A stretch of 10,680 nt of DNA from Emcibacteraceae bacterium (GTDB lineage: Bacteria > Pseudomonadota > Alphaproteobacteria > Sphingomonadales > Emcibacteraceae), in assembly GCA_016763335.1 (NCBI GenBank), contig JAESUD010000061.1, positions 1 to 10,680 of the forward strand. Direction: 5' to 3'. Position numbers and translations under genes: made by a program. The stretch's first letter is position 1; the number at the start of each line of letters is the position of its first letter. Shown one piece after another: positions 1-6,553 of the stretch. A model generated the notes under the pieces. That model had not been told where the DNA came from, searched no databases, and worked only from the letters and a program-made list of their open reading frames with translations.

Positions 1-744
1 ACCTTCTAATGATCGTGGCTTGATGTTCATCTCATAGTCAGGGCGTTGTGAAAAAACACTGAAACTAGGCATATCACCCTTGGTGGTTCCGAACCTTGCA
101 AGCCGAGTATTATTCAGGCCATCGGTGAGAAGATAAAAACTTCTCGAACTGCCCTGAAAACCTTTATATCGAGAAATTCCGCGCACCTGCTCCAACAATG
201 GGCTATCCACAGCTCTTTTGTCAGAGTTTTGAAGATCAGTAAGTATTTGTTCAACTTCTTCATTGTAGATTTTTTCGACTTCTTCGGCGCGTCGTTCCAG
301 ATAAGGGGCTGTCTTTTTAGCAGCGCCGATAGCGAGCATTTCTGACAGACTGGACGGATAGCGGCAAATTTCGAATATTGGAACGGGAAGAGACCCGCTA
401 ATATCTGACGCGGTTGAAAACATCATTATGCGACCATTGGGCGGCGAATTCTCGTAAGCCTGCCCTAAAGTCGTAGCGTAATCTCTTAACTGCGAAGCTG
501 ATTGTTGAGTATTCAGAGAGTTATCAATCCATATAGCGGTTTCGTGCTGGTCTTCCCGAAGAAAACAATAGTTTTCATCCGGCCCGTTCAATTCATCATT
601 AAGCAAGGAATTGAACCCCATCACGAACCCGGCAAAAACTAATAGTCCCAATCCTATTCCTAGTAAGTATTTCAGACCTTTCGAGGGGGTTGATTTATTG
701 CGCGCACGGAAATCACGGCGTGTTTTTTTGTTTTTGTTAAACAT
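1..744 (-). CDS. Membrane-anchored vWA-like protein, partial (C-terminus beyond window)
   Basis: An open frame of 248 codons starts at ATG 744-742 and has no stop before the window edge, so the C-terminus is missing. The start is supported by AAAGGA (752-758 on the complement) about 7 bases upstream. The first 23 residues are very basic, followed by one membrane segment at about residues 24-44 (LLGIGLGLLVFAGFVMGF). This predicts an N-in protein with its main domain outside the membrane. That domain looks like a divergent von Willebrand A fold: a first strand with IWIDNSLN (71-78), an IMMFS strand (106-110), and a YLLTDGLNN strand-loop (204-212) preceded by DSPLLEQVRGIS (180-191). The metal-site motif is DNSLN rather than canonical DxSxS, so metal binding is uncertain. 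Two cysteines (60 and 127) could pair outside the membrane. It is third in an operon with the 4-TM gene. Function is unknown; a cell-envelope complex is my inference. Confidence 0.75.
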   Translation of the reverse strand, partial: MFNKNKKTRRDFRARNKSTPSKGLKYLLGIGLGLLVFAGFVMGFNSLLNDELNGPDENYCFLREDQHETAIWIDNSLNTQQSASQLRDYATTLGQAYENSPPNGRIMMFSTASDISGSLPVPIFEICRYPSSLSEMLAIGAAKKTAPYLERRAEEVEKIYNEEVEQILTDLQNSDKRAVDSPLLEQVRGISRYKGFQGSSRSFYLLTDGLNNTRLARFGTTKGDMPSFSVFSQRPDYEMNIKPRSLEG

Positions 745-777
745 AATTTAGTCCTTTCATTAATCGTCCATGGTGAA

Positions 778-2025
778 TTATGGGGTGTTGATAAGAAACT
801 TGACGTAGGCGTGGTTTATGTTCGCCAAAGCCATTTCAAAGGTTGTATCGAGGCTTGTCAGCAATGTTGCAGGGTCAGGCCCGGTAGGAGGTGCAATAAG
901 TTTATCAAGCGAAGAAGTGGGAATTGGATCAATCTTTAAATTATCGAGGTCTTTAAAATTGATAAATGCTTTTTTGACTTTCCTGTCCGTCACAGCTTGG
1001 CGGTACTTTTGATCACTATCCTGCAAAGCTTTTAATTCACTTATTTCTGCACCAATTTCTGAACTGTATTCATTTACGCGCTCATTAATTTCCAATAGAG
1101 TTTCACGGGCTTCATCTGTAATTACTTTGCGTTCATCGGTGTAAGTCTTGAATTTTTCACGAATGGGACCGTAAACTTCTTGGAGCGCATAAACGGAATT
1201 GTCGTGGATTGTTTCACCAGCAGGATTAATGGTTTTTTCAACCATTTGGCAATGGTCTGAATACCCAACAATAGGGTCACTAATACCGTTGCGCCCTTTG
1301 TAGATACTTAATATGCCTCCTGCGATACCAAGTACAATTAAAGCAATGGCATAATAATCTTGGAACACAGCAAAAAAACTCACTGTTTGAAAATCAAATA
1401 TGTCCTTAGCGCTTCCCGTGATCCTAACCCGACCACCTGAGTAATAAAGACCCAACAAGCCAGCCAATCCGGTAACACCCCCAAACCACGCGGCAATTCT
1501 AAAATATAAATCGATTGGTTTTGGGTTTAATGAATACAGGCGGTAGCCCATATACCGCGCTGGAAAAAATCCTATCAACATGCCCCATATGAGATTGAGC
1601 GCCGCGATAGAAAAACCGACAGCAAACCCCATGGGTAAATCCATCACACCATCGGCAACGAGAATTGCCCCGCCAGCGAAACCCCCAATCAAAACACATA
1701 TTAATAAGAACGAAATGGTTTTAAAAATATCAGGGTTGTTAGGCGAACGTTCAATCTGATGATCAATAGTGAATCTGCGTTTATTTGTTTCCGCAGCCGC
1801 TTTTTCTTCCCTGAGAGCAATTAAAGCAGCTTCATTTTGAACTGCGATAGATTCTATTCCTGAGTTCGCATTTTTTGTAAGCGTCTTGAAGTCGGTATCG
1901 TGAAATCTATCATGCGGCGTCAGAAAATTCGCTATATCAGCTTTTAATTTCTGGCCTTGTCGTAAGAAACTTTCTAAAAGCCGAGCTGCTTCATCCGATG
2001 GATTTAATTTGATTGGAAAAGTCAT
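778..2025 (-). CDS. Four-TM membrane protein with C-terminal coiled coil
   Basis: This 415-residue protein is not one I recognise. The start has AAAGGA about 8 bases upstream, and the preceding gene stops 11 bases before the ATG, so translation is probably coupled. Residues 1-100 are polar and partly helical. Four hydrophobic segments follow at about 103-124, 131-154, 175-196 and 222-242. Residues 245-350 are charged and heptad-like (for example DERKVITDEARETLLEINER around 297-316) and should form a long coiled coil. A proline-rich linker (PPTGPDP, 379-385) leads to a short C-terminal helix. With four TM segments both ends lie on the same side, probably the cytoplasm. The next gene (33 bases downstream) encodes a vWA-like membrane-anchored protein, so the two may form an envelope complex. 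That last point is inference from gene order only. Confidence 0.8.
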   Translation of the reverse strand: MTFPIKLNPSDEAARLLESFLRQGQKLKADIANFLTPHDRFHDTDFKTLTKNANSGIESIAVQNEAALIALREEKAAAETNKRRFTIDHQIERSPNNPDIFKTISFLLICVLIGGFAGGAILVADGVMDLPMGFAVGFSIAALNLIWGMLIGFFPARYMGYRLYSLNPKPIDLYFRIAAWFGGVTGLAGLLGLYYSGGRVRITGSAKDIFDFQTVSFFAVFQDYYAIALIVLGIAGGILSIYKGRNGISDPIVGYSDHCQMVEKTINPAGETIHDNSVYALQEVYGPIREKFKTYTDERKVITDEARETLLEINERVNEYSSEIGAEISELKALQDSDQKYRQAVTDRKVKKAFINFKDLDNLKIDPIPTSSLDKLIAPPTGPDPATLLTSLDTTFEMALANINHAYVKFLINTP

Positions 2026-2036
2026 GAGTAATTCCT

Positions 2037-2456
2037 TTAATGAATATTTTTTGGTTCAGATGTGGTAGAATTTGAACCGCTTTGATCTCTGAGCTTTTGC
2101 CATAGTCGTGGATGGGAAATTATCAAGAACAAATCAATGAGCGATATACCCAAAATTTGGTCTTGAGTTATTTGGCATGGATCAGGAGTGTGAGCGGCGA
2201 CAATTACAGATTCCAACAATTCAATAGCACCATCTTCTTCGACGATTTCGATTACATCGTTTATTGAAGCCAATATTGGTTTGATAAAAAGGCCAGAGCA
2301 GGAAATCTTACCTTCATAGTCTCTTATGTTTTCGAAAACCCTTTGGGACAAAGGCATGTTTTGCAAATCAATATTAGCGATTATCAAAGCTAATTTTCTA
2401 ATATAAACGGGGCAATTTAACTCTAGCCCAGATCTTAATTTTAAATTTTTCAGCAT
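2037..2456 (-). CDS. Small hypothetical protein, first gene of the membrane/vWA operon
   Basis: The 139-residue product starts at ATG 2456-2454, chosen because AAAGGA lies 7 bases upstream. A longer frame from ATG 2486 would add ten residues (MIRSFRKEKI) but has no ribosome binding site, and those codons encode the Shine-Dalgarno itself. The protein is mostly helical and leucine/isoleucine rich, with three cysteines near residues 15, 43 and 83 and a polar tail (SGSNSTTSEP). There is no signal peptide, no clear TM segment and no motif I can name. It opens an operon with the 4-TM protein (11-base gap) and the vWA-like protein. The operator-like palindrome lies about 100 bases upstream. The tight spacing suggests it works with the membrane proteins, as adaptor or regulator; the sequence does not say which. 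Confidence 0.65.
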   Translation of the reverse strand: MLKNLKLRSGLELNCPVYIRKLALIIANIDLQNMPLSQRVFENIRDYEGKISCSGLFIKPILASINDVIEIVEEDGAIELLESVIVAAHTPDPCQITQDQILGISLIDLFLIISHPRLWQKLRDQSGSNSTTSEPKNIH

Positions 2457-2499
2457 GATTTTTTCCTTTCGAAATGAACGAATCATTAGAAAAATCTCT

Positions 2500-2528
2500 C
2501 ATACAATCATTTGGTAAGTATCAGGCAA
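2500..2528 (-). promoter_or_regulatory. Possible sigma70-type promoter for the left operon
   Basis: On the minus strand TTGCCT (2528-2523) and TGTATG (2505-2500) are separated by 17 bases. The -35 is fair and the -10 is weak, about 3 of 6 matches. An alternative uses TTTACA (2571-2566) with TAAACT about 19 bases downstream, which would place the -35 inside the palindrome. Both sit upstream of the gene starting at 2456. The assignment is tentative. Confidence 0.3.
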
Positions 2529-2531
2529 GGC

Positions 2532-2570
2532 TTAGGTAAAGTTTAAGTAAATTACATAACCTTATGTAAA
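2532..2570. promoter_or_regulatory. Operator-like palindrome and half-site array in divergent intergenic region
   Basis: TTACATAA (2552-2559), CC, TTATGTAA (2562-2569) is a perfect 8-bp inverted repeat with a 2-bp centre. Two further copies of the half-site pattern TTAxGTAAA lie at 2532-2540 (TTAGGTAAA) and 2543-2551 (TTAAGTAAA), 11 bases apart, about one helical turn, in the same orientation as the right arm. A looser copy, TTGGTAAGT, begins at 2511. The array sits between the minus-strand operon and the plus-strand repeat-protein genes, where one dimeric regulator could control both. The regulator is not identifiable here. AT-richness makes chance a partial explanation. Confidence 0.5.
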
Positions 2571-2615
2571 TAAAGAATAATTTAAAAAAAATTATTTATC
2601 GTGGTAAAGTTATGC

Positions 2616-3026
2616 ATGAAAGAAGGTTACGTAGATCGATTCACAGTCCGGACTGTCAGGGACAAAAAAACCAAAAACATCATTGGTGAATATTGGAATC
2701 TTGAGGGAGGACCGCCTCATAGAACTTTTGGTCCAGCTTATAGTGAATATCATCCTGTCACTGGAAAACCTCTAAAGGAAGCTTACTATACAATGGGTGC
2801 AGTGCATCGCCCTGAAAATGAAGGACCTTCGACTAGAATATGGTCACCCGAAACAGGAAAGCTAATTTATGAGGCTTATTGCGAATATGGTTCTTTTCAC
2901 AGATCGGGAGGTAAACCTGCCATAATATATTATGACGCTTATACAAGTGAGATAACAAAAACAGAGCACTATTTTCTTGGTCAGTTAGAAAAAGAAATTG
3001 ACCATGGCCCCAATATAACTCCTTGA
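2616..3026 (+). CDS. Three-fold 30-residue repeat protein (HR..GPA / MORN-like)
   Basis: About 136 residues from ATG 2616. A GTG at 2601 in the same frame would add five residues, and neither start has a convincing Shine-Dalgarno. The protein consists almost wholly of a roughly 30-residue repeat starting at 36 (GGPPHRTFGPAYSEYHP), 66 (GAVHRPENEGPSTRIWSP) and 97 (GSFHRSGGKPAIIYYDAY), plus a fragment at 127 (GQLEKEIDHGP), numbered from the GTG. Each unit has G..HR..G.PA, then an aromatic strand, a turn with TGK, and E.Y. This looks like a beta-hairpin repeat related to the MORN/YwqK-type repeats of phage and bacterial proteins. Similar HR..GPA repeats occur in uncharacterised proteins I recall. 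Such repeats usually act as binding scaffolds. There is no signal peptide or membrane segment. It lies 59 bases upstream of the ankyrin protein and may be co-transcribed. Confidence 0.7.
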   Translation: MKEGYVDRFTVRTVRDKKTKNIIGEYWNLEGGPPHRTFGPAYSEYHPVTGKPLKEAYYTMGAVHRPENEGPSTRIWSPETGKLIYEAYCEYGSFHRSGGKPAIIYYDAYTSEITKTEHYFLGQLEKEIDHGPNITP

Positions 3027-3085
3027 CTTTGTTTTCATAATGCAAAACCTTCTAGAGATTAAATTTCTTTGAGGAAGGTGCACTA

Positions 3086-5365
3086 TTGAAAGATACTGAA
3101 AAGTTTACTGCGAATATCGATTTCGAGATTTTTGAAGAAAATCTTAAAGATATTGAAAAATCATTACTAAGTAGGGCCATTGGTAAAACAATTCAGTCAT
3201 TCGTACACAAAAGAACAATTAAATTTACTGAGCGTGATAATGAATTAGACCGTGAAAAAACGCGTGAGGTTTTGGTGGATAATGCAGCAAAGCTCGTTAA
3301 GTTTGAAAGGGCTACAAATAATCCAAGCCTTGGCACCGACAATAATCAAGACAAAACATTATATCATTGGGTCAACAACTTAATTAATGGCTCAGGTGAT
3401 AATAGATTTGGGATCGCCATATATTATTGGTTTCATGTTAAGGAGCCTAACCCTATTTATTCTAAAAAAATAGATGATACTATTTTCGGGACTGGTATTT
3501 CTTATGAAATGAATTATGAGTGCTTAGTAGGTGGAAAAGTATACCCTCTAAAGGAACAAAAAAAATACCAACATTTTTTTAATTCAAAATCTAAAAACTA
3601 TTCCTACCGAGAAGAAAAAAATCAGGATCAAAAAAAAGAACCTGATTCAAAACCTACCTCTTTTAATAAAGCTACGCTGTTAACACATGAAGAAAAAGAG
3701 AAAATAACCTCACAAGTTAAAGATATATGTGAAAGCGGATTGATCAACATTGATTATACCCTGCCAAAATTAGGACATCAACCGACTCCTTTATTAGGTA
3801 ATATGGATATAGATCAAGAATATGTCGACCTTATTTGCGAAGGATTAAATTACGATTTTAAAATCGGTTTAAATAAGGTTGTTTTGGAGTTTAAATCAAA
3901 CGAAATTGTTTTAGAACGTCCGACAAATATTCAAACTACTCACGATCAACAAAATACATATTACTTTTCTAAAAATAAAACAGGAACACATTGGAAGGTT
4001 GCCTTCGAATCTTTTGCACCTGACAACTTTCTTAAAGATAACTTATTACGTTTTTCAAATGGAATTGTTCTTTATGCTAAATTAAATGACAGTGGAAACA
4101 AACCAACAATCACTGCAGCACATATCCTTCATCGAGATCATATTGAAATTAAGGCGATAACCAAGTCTTATGATGACCCTGTCGATTTTGAAAAAGAGAA
4201 ATATATCTATAAGATGATCGAGTGGGCGCTTTTGGAGTTTATAGATACAACATCCGTAGAGTTTAGCCTCGGCTTTGAGGATGAATATATTAAGAAAACT
4301 ATTGTAAATTCTGAAAACAAGATAGAAAAGATCAAAGAATGGGTGGAACGGTTAAGTAGCCTTAGCTCCTCTACATCGTCAAATTTTATTCATTTATTTA
4401 AATTATCTGGATTACCCAACGATATTTTTAAAGGAGAAACTCTGCAAAACTTAGATTTATCAAACTCGGATTTATCCATTTTGGATTTAAGAAACACCCA
4501 GCTTATTGATTGCAATTTAACCAATTCTAATTGGTTGAATTCCGGTGTAAGTGTAAAAGATATTTTAACTACAAGATTAGACCATTCTTATTTTCCGGAT
4601 AATAATTATCACTTCAATAAAGATTTGAAAACAGTTGCTGTTCGTATCGATTCTATATCCGTTACGAAATTTTTCGAGGACTGTCAGAAAGGCAAAATTG
4701 AAGCAGTAAAAAAAATATTAGCAACTGGATTTGATGTTGACAGCGTCTTGGACGGTTCAACAGCTTTGAAAAAATGTTCCCAGAGAATAGGGCAACTATC
4801 AATCATTAAGTTGCTACTGGATGCTAAAGCTGATCCCAATATACCTGATAAAAACGGTCAAACAGCATTGTCTTTTGCTAGTAAGTTTGGCCACCTTGAA
4901 ATTGTACAAATATTACTGAAATTTGGTGCTTTTGTAGATCAAGATGTTACTGGGTTTTGTTATTCCTCCTTACAGGAAGCTGCCAAGAGTAATCATGAAG
5001 AAGTTGTAAAAACATTAATTGGATACGGTGCAGAAATAGATAAAACAAACAAAAATATCAGCGGCGGCACTCCACTCATGGACGCTTGCTCTTTGGGGTA
5101 TAAAAGGATAGCCAAAATCTTGTTAGATGAAGGAGCCGACATAAATATCTGCATTTTGGACCCCTATCCACCGAACGAACGGACACCTTTAATGGCTGCT
5201 TGTGGTTCTAACCCTGATCTTGAAATAGTAAAGATAATAGTAAAAGCTGGAGCTAATATTAATTTTAAAACTCCAACGCTTGGACTTAATGCCCTCAGCC
5301 TAGCAAAAAGTGATGCAAGTGACGAAATTGTTCAATATTTACTAGCGAACGGCGCTAAACCATAA
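3086..5365 (+). CDS. Large protein with novel N-terminus, pentapeptide repeats and ankyrin repeats
   Basis: 759 residues. The start is TTG 3086, fixed by a strong GAGGAAGG at 3071-3078, 7 bases upstream. Residues 1-160 form a region I cannot assign (motif YHWVNNLINGSGDNRFGIAIYYWF, 93-116). A charged low-complexity linker runs 161-195, and a second unassigned domain spans about 200-445. Residues 451-485 are seven pentapeptide steps (LDLSN, SDLSI, LDLRN, TQLID, CNLTN, SNWLN and a preceding ETLQN). From about 526 to the end there are seven ankyrin repeats, with signatures such as GQTALSFASKFGHLEIVQILL (591-611) and GGTPLMDACSLGYKRIAKILL (660-680); the fourth and sixth are irregular. There is no TM segment or signal peptide, so the protein is probably cytoplasmic. 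Ankyrin and pentapeptide arrays are protein-binding or capping scaffolds; the effector role would lie in the N-terminal 445 residues, where I see no catalytic motif. Confidence 0.85.
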   Translation: MKDTEKFTANIDFEIFEENLKDIEKSLLSRAIGKTIQSFVHKRTIKFTERDNELDREKTREVLVDNAAKLVKFERATNNPSLGTDNNQDKTLYHWVNNLINGSGDNRFGIAIYYWFHVKEPNPIYSKKIDDTIFGTGISYEMNYECLVGGKVYPLKEQKKYQHFFNSKSKNYSYREEKNQDQKKEPDSKPTSFNKATLLTHEEKEKITSQVKDICESGLINIDYTLPKLGHQPTPLLGNMDIDQEYVDLICEGLNYDFKIGLNKVVLEFKSNEIVLERPTNIQTTHDQQNTYYFSKNKTGTHWKVAFESFAPDNFLKDNLLRFSNGIVLYAKLNDSGNKPTITAAHILHRDHIEIKAITKSYDDPVDFEKEKYIYKMIEWALLEFIDTTSVEFSLGFEDEYIKKTIVNSENKIEKIKEWVERLSSLSSSTSSNFIHLFKLSGLPNDIFKGETLQNLDLSNSDLSILDLRNTQLIDCNLTNSNWLNSGVSVKDILTTRLDHSYFPDNNYHFNKDLKTVAVRIDSISVTKFFEDCQKGKIEAVKKILATGFDVDSVLDGSTALKKCSQRIGQLSIIKLLLDAKADPNIPDKNGQTALSFASKFGHLEIVQILLKFGAFVDQDVTGFCYSSLQEAAKSNHEEVVKTLIGYGAEIDKTNKNISGGTPLMDACSLGYKRIAKILLDEGADINICILDPYPPNERTPLMAACGSNPDLEIVKIIVKAGANINFKTPTLGLNALSLAKSDASDEIVQYLLANGAKP

Positions 5366-5450
5366 AAAACAAGCAGATGCTATATCAAAATAATCAATCA
5401 GCTTATGACGATTCAAACTGTGATGGTTAAGGTTCATTAAAGGTGATAAT

Positions 5451-5675
5451 GTGCGCTTACGAGAAAACGCCTCCGTCGATTCTGAAATATTGGATGAAAT
5501 GAGGATCGGCCAAGTCGTTACTGTTGTATCTTCGGTAAAGTACTGGACCCAAGTAATGTATGAAAATGAAGAAGGCGAAGTTTGCACAGGATGGGTCTCC
5601 ACTCGGCTTGTGGCTAAGTTTAGGAATAAGTCGAGAGAAAACTTCCACTCAGTCATACAGCCACTTCACATTTAA
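5451..5675 (+). CDS. Short bacterial SH3-domain ORF, probably a truncated remnant
   Basis: 74 codons from GTG 5451, with AAAGGTGA 5 bases upstream. The sequence matches the bacterial SH3 (SH3b) pattern: VRLRENASVDSEILDEM, then IGQVVTVVS, YWTQVMY and GWVSTRLV. Two points suggest truncation. The frame upstream reads FIKGDN directly into VRLR, which is how the first strand of SH3b domains normally begins, and a TGA at 5421 then closes the frame with no start or signal peptide. SH3b domains usually sit on secreted or wall-binding proteins, and none is attached here. The tail RNKSRENFHSVIQPLHI is not SH3-like, and the last 23 bases overlap the 3' end of the convergent recombinase gene. It may be a free-standing small protein, but a fragment left by recombination is more likely. 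Confidence 0.5.
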   Translation: MRLRENASVDSEILDEMRIGQVVTVVSSVKYWTQVMYENEEGEVCTGWVSTRLVAKFRNKSRENFHSVIQPLHI

Positions 5676-6261
5676 GGTCTATATATTTTACTGCAATGCA
5701 GGGGGTGAACTCGGCAATTCTCCGCCGGACCGTTTCCGTACTTGTCTTTAATTGTCCAGCAACAGCCTTAAAACTTCTTCCAGCTTCTATTTGCTCAAGG
5801 GCATAGATAATTTGAGAATTCGTTAATGAACGGGGACGGCCCGGATACTTTCCTTCATCTGCCGCCGCTTCCATTCCCGCTATTGTTCTCTCGCGTATCA
5901 GGCCCAATTCAAATTGCCCAACCGCACCCAAAATCTGAAAAACCAATTCACCGATAAGGGCTGAAGTATCTATATTTTCCGTCAGGGACTCAAAATAAAT
6001 CCCTCTGGCTTTAAGATCATCATTAAACTCAATCAAATGCTTTAAAGACCGTCCTATCCGGTCCAGTTTCCATGTGCTTAAAGTAGCCCCACTGGGAATG
6101 TCTTTTAAAAGCCGGTCAAAATCAGGACGGTGCTTGAGGGAACCTGAAACCCCTTCATCGATATATATTTTATCGCATCCCGCCGCCTCTAAGGCATCGA
6201 CTTGCAAACCTATTGATTGTTCTTTTGTGCTAACGCGAACGTATCCAAATTTGGGGGACAT
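5653..6261 (-). CDS. Serine recombinase, resolvase/invertase family
   Basis: 202 residues, close to the usual 180-200 of small serine recombinases. It catalyses site-specific strand exchange through a 5'-phosphoserine intermediate. The N-terminal catalytic domain (about 4-130) shows GYVRVSTKEQ with nucleophile Ser11 and Arg9, the EGVSG motif (36-40), and KLDRIGRSL with Asp67, Arg68 and Arg71, the same numbering as the active-site residues of gamma-delta resolvase. The helix with FQILGAVGQFELGLIRERTIAGMEAA (108-133) leads into GRPRSL and a C-terminal helix-turn-helix (about 146-184, FKAVAGQLKTSTETVRRRI). All key residues are present, so it looks active. The start has AGGATC just before the ATG. 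The last 18 residues extend beyond the HTH and may be a recent end. The inverted palindromes at 6332-6353 and 6465-6482, immediately upstream, are its likely crossover sites, favouring an invertase role. Confidence 0.92.
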   Translation of the reverse strand: MSPKFGYVRVSTKEQSIGLQVDALEAAGCDKIYIDEGVSGSLKHRPDFDRLLKDIPSGATLSTWKLDRIGRSLKHLIEFNDDLKARGIYFESLTENIDTSALIGELVFQILGAVGQFELGLIRERTIAGMEAAADEGKYPGRPRSLTNSQIIYALEQIEAGRSFKAVAGQLKTSTETVRRRIAEFTPCIAVKYIDLKCEVAV

Positions 6262-6311
6262 GATCCTGACCTTTCCGTGTAAGTATTAAGGACAGAGCCA
6301 TCCACAGGGAC

Positions 6312-6332
6312 GGCCCTCACAACACACGGGCC
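6312..6332. other. Short GC hairpin upstream of recombinase
   Basis: GGCCC (6312-6316) and GGGCC (6328-6332) form a 5-bp stem with an 11-base loop. It lies between the recombinase start and the left crossover site. It has no T-run, so it is not a simple terminator. It could be leader structure in recombinase mRNA or an accessory binding element, and chance is possible. Confidence 0.25.
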
Positions 6333-6353
6333 ACAAAAAGGACCCTTTTTGTG
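6332..6353. repeat. Left inverted repeat, candidate recombinase crossover site
   Basis: CACAAAAAGG, AC, CCTTTTTGTG is a perfect 10-bp-arm palindrome around a 2-bp centre. This layout is typical of the ~26-bp hix, gix and cix sites of serine invertases, which have A/T-rich arms with a GG/CC-flanked 2-bp core. Nineteen bases (6334-6352) recur in inverted orientation at 6464-6482. The site lies about 70 bp upstream of the recombinase start codon. Confidence 0.6.
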
Positions 6354-6366
6354 ACGGGTCTTTTTT
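6337..6366. terminator. Terminator-like hairpin overlapping the left repeat
   Basis: GACCC (6341-6345) pairs with GGGTC (6356-6360) across a 10-base loop. A G-T wobble and A-T pairs extend the stem, and six T follow on the plus strand (6361-6366). On the minus strand the same stem is followed by CTTTTT, so it could terminate in both directions. No plus-strand gene ends just before it. It may therefore insulate the recombinase from transcription entering from the right. It overlaps the crossover palindrome and could not form together with that pairing. Confidence 0.45.
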
Positions 6367-6425
6367 GTCCTCTATTTTGCTTCTGCTTCTCCGGCAGAAT
6401 CCAGTTAATTCAATAGGTTAATTAA

Positions 6426-6454
6426 CTTATACGCAACGTATCACAAATTATACT
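6426..6454 (+). promoter_or_regulatory. Possible promoter inside the candidate invertible segment
   Basis: TATACT (6449-6454) is a good -10 (5 of 6), with CTTATA (6426-6431) 17 bases upstream as a weak -35. It would drive the secreted-protein gene at 6554 with a leader of about 90 bases that includes the right repeat. Two small symmetric elements, GTTAATTAAC just upstream and ATACG-CAA-CGTAT overlapping it, could bind a regulator. The call rests mainly on the -10 and position. Confidence 0.35.
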
Positions 6455-6463
6455 GCCATTGCA

Positions 6464-6482
6464 ACAAAAAGGGTCCTTTTTG
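6464..6482. repeat. Right inverted repeat, candidate recombinase crossover site
   Basis: CAAAAAGG, GT, CCTTTTTG (6465-6482) is a palindrome with 8-bp arms. Read on the complement, 6464-6482 is identical over 19 bases to 6334-6352. The core is GT here and AC at the left site, so the two sites are head-to-head in the arrangement that yields inversion rather than deletion. The flanks outside the 19 bases differ. Confidence 0.6.
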
Positions 6483-6553
6483 CGTCTAAAAACAGTAATA
6501 ACGCCAATGGGTTAGATGAGTTGTCCCGAAGGTGAAAAAAACAGGATTTTATG

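Noticed and set aside
818..1012. Plus-strand frame opposite the four-TM protein.
   Set aside because: It is fully inside a well-supported minus-strand gene with no ribosome binding site.
5342..5656. 104-codon minus-strand frame across the SH3 region.
   Set aside because: The opposite strand has a clear SH3 pattern, while this frame gives no coherent domain and overlaps the ankyrin gene end.
6312..6482. A Tn3-type res site with three subsites for the recombinase.
   Set aside because: Only two strong palindromes are present, about 130 bp apart and in inverted orientation with complementary cores. No third subsite at the usual spacing and no transposase or terminal inverted repeats were seen.
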